Shown one piece after another: positions 32,851 through 43,200 of a stretch of 64,000 bases of DNA (its first letter is position 1; each line of letters opens with the position of its first letter). The translations under genes and the position numbers were made by a program. The notes beneath the pieces were generated by a model. The model made no database searches and had not been told where the DNA came from. It saw nothing but the letters and a program-made list of their open reading frames with translations. Source of the DNA: Blattamonas nauphoetae (taxonomy: Eukaryota; Preaxostyla; Oxymonadida); the NCBI GenBank assembly GCA_033064195.1, contig JARBJD010000248.1:49812-113811 (forward strand). Reading direction: 5' to 3'.

Positions 32851-32961
32851 CCAACTCACAGATACTACTCGTTATGATACTCCTCTTCATTTTTTTCGGT
32901 TTATTTTTTCATTTCACAGACAGTTTTCGTAAACCCCATAAGTCATGAAGAATCTTGGAGA

Positions 32962-35394
32962 ATGACTCTTCTTTTGCGAACTGGCTTGGCAACGCGAGCC
33001 AGAGCGAATACAAATGAGGATTTTATTCCTCGTACGTCGTCAAGTCCACAATTCCATTCATCTTCACTCGCTCAATCGTCAAGATACCTTGTCCATGCAA
33101 CTAATCCATTGAGCGGAGATAAACAAACGAAAGCACCATTCACTTTAGCTTTTGACGAGAAAAGAGCCAAACAAATCAACACACAGCCCACACTTCGCCG
33201 AACTCAATCAGTTTACACACACTCGCTGACATCCACAGATTCTCTCCGAAAAATGGCAAGTACTCTCGCAATAAATCAGACGCGGGATGTTTCATCGCCA
33301 TTAGCATCTGATGATGGCGAGCGATCAGTGTCGCTTGTTTCACTGAAACTCTTTCACGACAGGTTCAAAAGCAAGAAGTCTGAGAGCATCCACGCCAAAT
33401 CATGTTTTGTCCACAGCATTGATGAGTACCAGAACTTCACTAGTCGACTGGAGATGTCCAAAATTCGCCGCGACCAGTCTGCCCAACCACTGAAACTTGC
33501 CCAACGCAAACTGCATACTCTTCTCTCCGAAAAGAACACAAACTCAATGCAACTCCTCGAGACCTCCACAATTGTCATGACCAGAAAAGCACATTTCGAG
33601 AGGCTAAAACTCTTCAAAGACTTCAACTTGACACGAACGACAGACTCGACGACACTTGGAAGCCACAGACCGTCTTCTTACCAATCCGTGTCAAACCCGG
33701 CTTCCTCCCCTCCGACTAATCCTCCTTTTCGATTCATGATCACATATTTCCCAATGATGCCTCTCCATTCCCCCAACGGATCCTCGTCTCCAACATCTCT
33801 CCAATCAGCCTTCGTCAGTTCAATCAATTTGCTCTCCATTTTCATTGAAAGCTTCCAAAAAGCGGTTAGTCTCCCTCAATCTGACGGTAAAGCATCTCGA
33901 TCATCAAATATCGTCATATTAACAAAAGCCGTCCAAACAACTCAACGATATCAATCGATCAAGACAGCAAGGATGGCTCTCCTCAAACGCACGTTCAACA
34001 CATTATATTCTTTCTTTCCCATTGATTATCTCACCCCTTCTTTCGTCCAGCGGATCCGAGAAGCTGAAGGTTACATCGACAACCCTGCCCCGTCCCCCTC
34101 GCCGTCGCAGTCTGAAGATTCATCAATGCCGGACATTGAGGAGCATGTCTCTCGCAGTTACAGTGCAAATCTCACGTCTTCGATGCCTCCGTCACTTGAT
34201 ACAAAATCACGACAAGCCAACCCCCATGGGAAGCGAGACAGCAACGCACACCGTCGTCGAACAGTCGACGCAGATGACTGGAACGATGATGAAGATCAAC
34301 TGACAACAATGCTCCAAGCATTTAGTCATCTTGGGCTTGACGATCTCGACGACGACGCCACGTCAGTGTTTGAGATTGAACCGGTCATGATCCCAGATAT
34401 CTATCACTCTGACATGTTCTATGTCTGTGGACTGACTATGCCCAGCTTTCCCAGTTTTAATTCGAAGAACATCCTCGAAAGTTGGACTGATCAACTCAAC
34501 GACGATGAAACTGCTGAAATCTGCTCCTTTTACGATCTCAAGAGCGATCCAGATGCCTTCCTTGCCGAAATTCGCCGATCAAGCTCGTTTCCTCCGGGAA
34601 TGCCCTCGCCCACAGTCAGACTGACAGCAGCTCTCGGCATCGTCGCGATTCTGCTCCGTCTGATGGCGCTATACCTCTTCCAGCCCCTCCCCCACCAACT
34701 CTATCCAGCCATGTCGTCTTCCTACCTTCTTGTGTCGCGTGTCTCCGAATTTCTCAATCCGTATCGAACGAGCACGGCATTTCTGATGAGCAATCACCTG
34801 TCTGTTCTCTCCCAGCCATCCATCTTCTCGTCCCGCTCTTCGTCCTTTTCACTTCGCACACATCTCTCCACCGCTCTCGATAACATCTCGCTGACTCGCA
34901 CATTCTCCTTCGCCCTTCCCGACCTCAACGCCAAAGGGTCTCGTTCTCGACAGCAGAAAAAGCCCAAACAAGGCAAGACCCCCACTTTGTCCCTCCCAAC
35001 CTTCCGTTCGCCAATCACCCGTCGCTCGTCGCAGTCCCAATCAGCCCCCGTCGCTCCTCCGTCTCTTTCCATCTTCACGGCCCATTCTTTTGCTAAAATG
35101 AATGTTTTGGAGACTGTCCCTTTCTCCTCCATCAACAAGGCCTTTTGGACTGGGAAAACAGGACGGTACCTCCTCCCGCTCTTCCCGCTCGATCCAACCC
35201 TCCCAAATTCCATCTTTTTGAGTGGGGGAGAGCAGCTTGTGGTGTTAGCTCTTCAGTACATGACGGAAAACGTGCTGGAGGTGATATCGTCGTATGGGCA
35301 GGTGAATGTCCGAGGCTTCCAACTTTTGGAGCTTCTTCATGATATTTACAACTTCTTCCGATTCGCTCCACTGGAAAACTCCAAGGGAACTTGA
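32962..35394 (+). CDS. Unrecognised 810-residue protein, single exon
   Basis: Uninterrupted frame from ATG 32962. The N-terminal 130 residues and the segment at about 370-450 are rich in Ser, Thr, Pro and Asp and look disordered. Helical parts include residues 140-230 (ESIHAKSCFVHSIDEYQNF...RKAHFERLKLFKDF) and the C-terminal 250 residues, which begin VRLTAALGIVAILLRLMALYLF. There is no signal peptide and no clear membrane span beyond that hydrophobic helix. No domain was recognised. It lies 110 bp downstream of the RIIa/EF-hand gene on the same strand. Confidence 0.75.
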   Translation: MTLLLRTGLATRARANTNEDFIPRTSSSPQFHSSSLAQSSRYLVHATNPLSGDKQTKAPFTLAFDEKRAKQINTQPTLRRTQSVYTHSLTSTDSLRKMASTLAINQTRDVSSPLASDDGERSVSLVSLKLFHDRFKSKKSESIHAKSCFVHSIDEYQNFTSRLEMSKIRRDQSAQPLKLAQRKLHTLLSEKNTNSMQLLETSTIVMTRKAHFERLKLFKDFNLTRTTDSTTLGSHRPSSYQSVSNPASSPPTNPPFRFMITYFPMMPLHSPNGSSSPTSLQSAFVSSINLLSIFIESFQKAVSLPQSDGKASRSSNIVILTKAVQTTQRYQSIKTARMALLKRTFNTLYSFFPIDYLTPSFVQRIREAEGYIDNPAPSPSPSQSEDSSMPDIEEHVSRSYSANLTSSMPPSLDTKSRQANPHGKRDSNAHRRRTVDADDWNDDEDQLTTMLQAFSHLGLDDLDDDATSVFEIEPVMIPDIYHSDMFYVCGLTMPSFPSFNSKNILESWTDQLNDDETAEICSFYDLKSDPDAFLAEIRRSSSFPPGMPSPTVRLTAALGIVAILLRLMALYLFQPLPHQLYPAMSSSYLLVSRVSEFLNPYRTSTAFLMSNHLSVLSQPSIFSSRSSSFSLRTHLSTALDNISLTRTFSFALPDLNAKGSRSRQQKKPKQGKTPTLSLPTFRSPITRRSSQSQSAPVAPPSLSIFTAHSFAKMNVLETVPFSSINKAFWTGKTGRYLLPLFPLDPTLPNSIFLSGGEQLVVLALQYMTENVLEVISSYGQVNVRGFQLLELLHDIYNFFRFAPLENSKGT

Positions 35395-35674
35395 TTTCAA
35401 TGAATGGGAACTCTTTCATGAACCGGAATTCTGTCACTGAAGAAGAAACCTTTATTTATTCTTTATTTGCGTTTTGTCGACACAGTCCGCGCATCTCGAG
35501 CATCTTGATTCATGTCTCAATTAAATTTTCATTTTTCACTCTTTTTGAAAACAGATGTCGCCTTGAACTCGGCTTTTGAAGTGTTTTTAGGTGAAAAGGA
35601 TGATAACGCGTAAATTAATAGAAATATTACAGGACCCTCCCTCAGAGAGGCATACTCAAGTCAAACTCAATCAT

Positions 35675-37228
35675 TCAAACATAGTCGTCTTCGTATTCCT
35701 GTTCTTCGTCGTCATCGAAGACAAACTCTTCCACCCCCTTCATTTGCGAATTGTGAGGGTTTCTGCTTCGGTAAATGTTGGTTTTGCTTGAACTGAGAGC
35801 CGAAATAACATCTGTTGTGTCGCTTGCTCGCCTTGATCTCGTTTTCAGGAAGCCTTTTCCAGATCGGTTTGTCCATTCTCCTCCCTTGCTTGATTGTTCC
35901 TGCAAAGCTGACTTTCGAGGCTTAGACTTTGATTTTCTGTCTGGAGTCTCGAGGAGTGGAGTCTCAGGTGTCACTGAATCATTTTCTGACGTGCCTGGTT
36001 TCTTTGAATGTTCGGAAGGAGTAGACTCCTTCTTTTGAATCTCCAAAGCACCCGATTCATAGAGAACCATGAGGAGAGTTGAGTTTGTTTGTTTTGTGAT
36101 GACAAAGAAAGAAAGAAGGAAGATGACGATTGGCGAGACCTTCAGCATGAAGTATCGGAAGACATACAGCAAACTGAATATCGTACTACAAAGAAAATCA
36201 ACAATATGAAACTGAACAAGGAGGAAAAGATACCAATGATCCAGGACAAGCACTCGAAAGATTTCAGGATGAAGGCAGAATGAAGCAGAGTCAGAGAGAC
36301 GGGAGTAGAGATGGTCGACCCCAAAATTGTTCAAAATCATCGAACACAGTTGTACAAAGTATACGACTGCTGTTCCGATGGAGGGGACAAGATAGAGGAA
36401 GCGGAGGTTTCGGAAGAGTTTGAGTTGGACTGAGCGAGCCGATCTTGCGATTGAAACAATATCGATGATCATCAGGATCAGAATAAGGCTGGTAAGGCCA
36501 GTGTTGATCAACTGGGAGAGGAAAAGAGTCCGGTACTCGAGTTTTGGATCGTAGACGGCATTTGAAAGCGAGCCCTGAAAAGAACAAAATGAGAGCACAA
36601 TGATAAGATGAATGAAAAGCATAAAATAACTCAAAGAACGGAAAAAGGAAGAGGCAAGACAGGAATATTGATCGTCTCGAGAGGAGAGAGCAGACGTAGT
36701 TGACAATGGAAATGACGCATCCGACAACATGTAGAACAACAACAAGGATTCCAGCGCCAAGATGAAGGAAGGCCATTCCTTGTCGTGCCTTTTCAGATTC
36801 GGTCATCATTCCGATAAGCCAGTGCGAGAAGAGGATCCAAGTGACATTGAGAAGGAGTCGAGGAAGCATATCGACGACCAGAAAGAAGGAGACAGGATTG
36901 TAAGGGAACGGGATGCAGAGGACAAGGGCGTTGATAAAACAGTACATGGATATGAAGAAGAAGATGAAGATTCTGATTCGTTTGGTGATGATTCGTTTGA
37001 AGACGAATAGCAGAAATTGAGTGAACGAAATAAAGAACAGAAGTGAAAAAGTGATCGCCAGAATGATTAGCCACAGGAATCCTTTGCCGTAGATCACTGA
37101 AAAGAATGAAGTCGACAAAATTCGAGAAATACAAAAGATGACAGAAGAAGACATGAAGATAATGATAGTAAAGAAGGGCACATACGAGGGACCTCAATTG
37201 ACAGCACATATTGAGTGACTTGGATCAT
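35675..37228 (-). CDS. Polytopic (about seven-helix) membrane protein
   Basis: Exons complement(35675..36574, 36696..37096, 37186..37228) join to 447 codons. About seven hydrophobic helices are visible, for example FLWLIILAITFSLLFFISFT, MLPRLLLNVTWILFSHWL, AGILVVVLHVVGCVISIV, LTSLILILMIIDIVSIA, FLYLVPSIGTAVVYFVQL and VIFLLSFFVI. A cytosolic tail of roughly 130 residues is rich in Ser, Lys, Thr and acidic residues, ending DDDEEQEYEDDYV. The general layout recalls seven-helix receptors or TOM1/THH1-like proteins, but no diagnostic motif was found. An extra 48-nt intron-like segment (GTATCTTTTC to TTTGTAG, near 36180-36230) is in frame and could be coding or intronic. The start codon is 35 bp from the divergent giant surface-protein gene. 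Confidence 0.72.
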
Positions 37229-37263
37229 GAAAGCCTGATCAACCCCTCATTCCGTTTTCAGTA
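37229..37263. promoter_or_regulatory. Very short divergent promoter region
   Basis: Only 35 bp separate the two divergent start codons (37228 minus, 37264 plus). Both promoters must overlap each other or extend into coding sequence. Confidence 0.5.
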
Positions 37264-40200
37264 ATGATCGTCTTCACCTCGGTCTCAGTTATAATCTCTT
37301 TATGTGTATTATTTCCAACTTTACATCCGATTCAACTCCATCCCACACCACTCCCGAAGTTAGTATATCCATTTCCGACTCAAGAATTCAAATCAAATGA
37401 CAGCTATTCTCAATTATTTATCTTGAAACGCGGACAATATCACGTTCATCAGTACTTAGTTCAATCTTGCACATTGGATGTTCGAGGCCAAGAAACGACC
37501 ATTAGTCGTGCCTCTTCAATTGATAGATTCCGAGGAAACACGGAGTTGTCAAATACAATGGATGCAAATCGACCTCCAAATACAATTTCATCCCTCTTTG
37601 TTTTCTCAAACTCATCTGTATCGATGTCGCATCTCATATTTAACTGTGAATCACTCGGGACGGCAATTGGATTGGTCACATCCACCAAATTAACAATATT
37701 GTCCTGTTCAATCATCTCAAACCCTGAATCATCCCCATTTGTGATCAGCACTGCGGTTGGTGTGGAGGGGAGTGATCTGTCGGTCATTGACTCCTCATAT
37801 TCTCCGCAGTCTTCATCGATCCTCCTCCCGCTCACCGACCTCTCTAAATCCTCTCATTTGCCATCCAACCGACAACACTCCGTCGTTACAACCGATCTCA
37901 TCTCCGTTAGCGTTCATGGTCTCCCCATCTCGAACGTCGAACTCCTTCGCGGAACAGGTCCTCTCGTCGCCTTCCCCACAATCGACAACAACTCTCTCAT
38001 TGCCCCAGTATCAACCAGTCTCGTAGGAATCCGCCTGTTAAACGTCACATCACAGAGCGTTCATGATCAGTCGGTTGTCTTCAACATTTCGCAGAGGATC
38101 ATCTCAACTGAAGTTACCCACTCGAACAACCACCTCTCAGGAACGCCGTGCATCGACATCAACTCTGGCCGAAGCTTCCTCTGCCAGAACACGTCCTTCG
38201 CTCACTGCCAGGCTGACATGAGACCGTCGGAGTGGCCGGAATACACCCTCCAAAACATAAAGACGGGATCAGGGATTCGTCTCGATTCTTCTAATTTAAC
38301 CGTGGAACATATCAAGTTCAGTCGTTGCACCTTCTTTGCACTGACGAAAATAAATTATAGACCATGTGCGATCTATTACTGGTCATCTCAACCGGGTTCA
38401 CTGTCGATCACCGAGTGCTCATTCATGGACATCCGAAACGGCTCCGACTCTATCATTTATTGCCATACTGGCGGGAAGTCGACCATCACCCTGACCAAGT
38501 CATGCTTCCGAAATTGTAACAGTTCCTCGCATGGAGCATGCCTCACCATGTACGCGAGTACGAGCCTCACAGTCTCGGAGTGTTTCTTCAAGGACACAAA
38601 CTCATCATTCAAAAGTGGAGCTTTCTTCCTGCAGGACACACCGGTCGTTGTTCTCGCGAATTCAGTCTTTTGTGGCATGAGAGGGACATCAGCCGGTGCT
38701 CTGTATATCATCAATGTCACCGGTCTTCAGACGAACTTTCTCCAGATCAGAAAACCGGTAACCTCCTTCTCCCCAAAGGACGCACTCATCCAGGATTGCG
38801 GCACATCAGACCACATCAAAGATATCATGCAAGACTGTGACTCGGACTCAGACACAACGGAACGCGACTATGGTGTCTATGTGGTCAACAATGGCGACAC
38901 CTCAACCTTCAACCTCACAAGACCCACATCAGCAGCAATCCAGACGTTCACTTCGGCATTGACCCCAAATCAAACTTCACTGAAGATCACTCTCACCCTT
39001 TCTGTCAAAGTGAAAGGCACTTTATTCGTGCTTGTTGACAACACTGGCGGATATGACCCGTTGCTCGACCTTTCAGCGCCACCCATCGTCCGCCTGCTCT
39101 CGTTCCCGTTCCCAACTTCAGCGACATCGTCCACAATCACAATCGACATCGGTGAATGGGAATTCCTTCAGTTTGAATCTGAATACAAAATTGTCGATGC
39201 ATCCATCTCGAACAAATCCATCACTTTCAGCTCACCACTCTCATTCACCACTCCCAGCCCCACTCGTGTTAGTCAAGTCAACTGTGTTTTGTCTTCCGAT
39301 CCCTCAACGTGCCTCCTTCGTCTCTGTGCCCGACATCTCCCACCAGGAACATACCGAGCCTTCATTGCAGAAATCCCTGATTATTCGTTTTGTGTGACTT
39401 TTGGAGATCCTGATGAAACAAACAGACTCGTCGTCTCGTCAGATGTCTCGTTCAGCATGAATCAAGAAGACTGCAAACTAAGGTTCGACACAGAATACAC
39501 CATCAATCGGATCACACCCGACACCTCACCGGAGTCATCTCATCTCAACACTGACACTCCCATCTTCCTCGACCCTCCACTCCTCCTGTTCAGAACACCA
39601 AACCCTCCGCGTGTTTTCGAAGTGATCTGTGAATACGTCGTATCAGAATACAAAACGAACATCTCTCTCTGTGGAAGAAATGTCCCGAAAGGAAATTACA
39701 CAGTCGAACTGAACGAGGTCCCAAATTTCTCGTTCCAAGTCGAGTTTGATGGAAAAGTGGAGGCAGACACGGGAATCATGCGGTCGAAAAAAGCGACTGT
39801 CACAATGTCACTCGAAGGGGACCCACTCGCCTTCGACACAACATACACTGTCAGCAGAATCACCCCCCTCAACTCCGAAGACAGCCTCGTCTTCGAAACA
39901 TCCCCACTCACACTGGTGACTCCCAATCCTCCGCGAATCGTTTCTGTGTCGTCTACTCTGACTCCGGGGACAGCGATTGTCTCGATTCAATTTACTGCGA
40001 GGGGGATGTCTCCTGGAGCGTACACTGTCCAGTTATCACGCCCGTACGACTTCAATCCTCGCATCACGTTCAACGAGACAGTCGAGGAAGGGACAGACCT
40101 TCAGCACTCTTCGATTGTCGTCGTTGATTTTTCTGAAGCTGGATGCAAGCTGAAATTCAACACGACGTACCATCTCCTCTATGTCAATCCTGAGAACACG

Positions 40201-43200
40201 TACACCAAAATCATCAACGAAACCACTCCTCTCTCGTTCACCACTCCGAACCCCCCTCGAATAGTGTCTGTCTTGTGTTCCCAACATCTGAACACATCGT
40301 CGGTGTCTGTGATTCTTCGAGCGAAGGGTGTTGTGCCTGGGTTGTACAAAGTTGAGGTGAAGGAACTCGCCGGGTTCTCCTTCCCCGTGACGTTTGATGG
40401 GACCGTCGATGAGAAGACGGGAATCATGACTTCGACCGCAGCGATCGTTCCATTGTCGATCAAAGGCGACACTCTCTCCTTCAACACTTCATACACCCTC
40501 TCCACAGTGACATTCGAACTCACAAATGAGATTCAAACACTCGAAACCTCTCCCATCACCTTCACAACACCAAACATTCCCCGAATCATCTCCATGTCGT
40601 GTGCACTAGACCCGGGCACTCCGTTCGTGAACGTCCAAGTGTTGGGGAAAGGAATCGAGTCGGGATTGCACGGCCTGTACATCGCTGACGTCAACGAGAA
40701 AGAGTACCTCATCTCTTTTTCTAGGTCAGCGGAAGTTGGGACAGGCATCCAACGTTCTTCCGATTGCCGTCTCTCGATGGCATCGACGAACGGCGTGCTC
40801 AAGTTCGGCACAACATACACGCTTTCCAAAGTGACGAAGTATCGAGAGGATGAACCACTCCCCTGCGAGACATCTCCCATCACATTCACAACACCCGACC
40901 CTCCCCGAATCGTGGCTGCCTCGTGCGTTCTCATCCCATCCACAATGACCGCGTCATTTCAGCTTTCTGGAAAGTTAATCGTTGCTGGTCGTTATCAAGT
41001 CACTCTGAACGACTCAAACGTTCCTCCTTTTTGGATCTCATTCTCCGACGAAGAAGATGAGGCAGGGATTGTACTCTCAGCCTCTCTCACCTTTCCTCTG
41101 TCGGACGAGGAGACGGCCCTCCATCCGAACACATTGTACACCATCACCAAAATCAAAGCCGAAGGCTCTGAAGACCAACTTGTCATCGATCCACCGTCTC
41201 ACCAGTTCAAAACACCCAACCCTCCTCGCATCCTGTTTGTAAATTGCCGCCAGTACGGCAAGACAGCGGATGTCTCAGTCACGCTCACTGGGGCGGGTCT
41301 GTTGCGTGAGTCATATCGAGTCTATCTCGACCATTCTCAGACACCTTCCTTCCTCGTCACTTTTGAGGATCCTGAAGATTACCTCACAGGCCACATGAAT
41401 TCCTCCTGGTCTCCCATCCCTGTCTCGTCAGTGGGCGACAATCTGAGGTTCAACACATCCTACGAAATCACAGATGTCGCCAACGACAACACAGGAGAGT
41501 CGGTTCGTCTAGAAACATCACCTTTGTCGTTCACCACCCATAATCCACCTCGAATTGACTCTATCTCGTGTGACCTTGTCGCTGGGTCATTGTCAGCCGT
41601 TGTCAGACTCTCCGGGAAGAACATATCGAACGGGGTGTATGAAGTCGATCTCTACGAGCTCCGCTCTGGTTCACTCATCGTTGAATTCAATGAAACGGAG
41701 GAAGAAGGGACGGGAATCATGCACTCAACCGAAGTGACACTTCCTCTCGCCTCAACTGGGCAGAATCTCATCTTCGACAAGACATACACAATCAGGAGAG
41801 TCAGACCAGAAGGAACATACAACAATGTCGTGGTTGATCCTCTCACTCTCTCCTTCACAGCACCCAACCCTCCGCGAATTGTGTCTGTGCTGTGTGAGCA
41901 TGTTGCAGACTCGACGTCGGTGACAGTGAAACTTCAGGGAAGGGGGATTGTTCTGGGTGTGTATCAAGTGTTCGTGGATGGCATGGACGGTCATTCGGTC
42001 ACTGTTAGCTTTGACAATCCAGCGGATGAGCAGACTGGATTGATGACGTCTTCGGCAGCGGAACTTCACCTGGCACTGGACGAGACCAGCTTCAACTTCG
42101 ACACGACTTACACGCTCTCGAAAGTGAAGATGGATGTGGAAGAGGATCCGCTCCTCTTCGATCCGTCTGTCATCACCTTCACCACACCCAACCCGCCCCG
42201 AATTGAGTCAGTTGTGTGTGAGGGGATTGCTGGTTCTTCATCAGTGTCGATCCAACTGATTGGGAAAGCGGTGACGGCTGGGTCGTATCGAGTGTATCTG
42301 AACCACTCGCAGGATTCGTATTTTCTTGTTTCGTTTGATGGTCGAGCAGAAGCAGGAACGAAGATTGTGCGTTCATCGAAAGTGACGCGGGAGTTGTCGT
42401 CGTCTGGAGACGCACTTCGATTCAACAAGGAGTACATTGTGACGGCTGTGAAACGCGAAGGAACGTCAGACTCGATTGTGATGATGTACCCCACGCCGTC
42501 CTTCACGACGCCTGATCTCCCTCGAATCGACTCCGTGACCTGCGAGCTCGTTCCTGGGACGTCCTCTGCATCGATGAGACTGTCTGGAAAAGGCATTACA
42601 ACCGGATCTTATCGAGTGAGTGTGAATGAGGTTGAAGCTCTTTCTTTTCTGGTTGTGTTCGACACGCCAGTCGAAGAAGGGACTGGAATCATGCACTCGA
42701 CTGAAACAACCGTTGCTCTTGCCTCGAGTGGGCAGACCCTCCGATTCGATACGAAATGCACGATTTCCTCTGTGAAACATGATGGAACTGGCGATCTTGT
42801 CATTCTTGATCCTCCCACTCTCTCCTTCACGACCCCCAACCCTCCCAGAATTGAGGATGCTGCCTGCGAAATCCTATTCGACACGTCGTCATGCTCCGTC
42901 CAGCTCGTCGGGGAGAGCCTTCTCGCTGGAGACTACACATTGATTCTGCTCGAATGCGAGAACTCTCCCATCACTCTGACGTGCTCTGGGAAAGCGGAGA
43001 GTGGGACAAAGAAGATAAAGATGTCGGAGAAGACGATTGTCAAAGTGGGTTCCAGCCATCCACTCAAGTTCAACGGGCAGTACCATGTCAAGACAGTCAC
43101 AAAAGAGGGAAGCACGGATCCTCTGATCCTTGATCCACCAACGATCGAATTCACGGTTCCGGATCCTCCGCGCTTGGAAAGCATCGAGACAGCATCTTTC

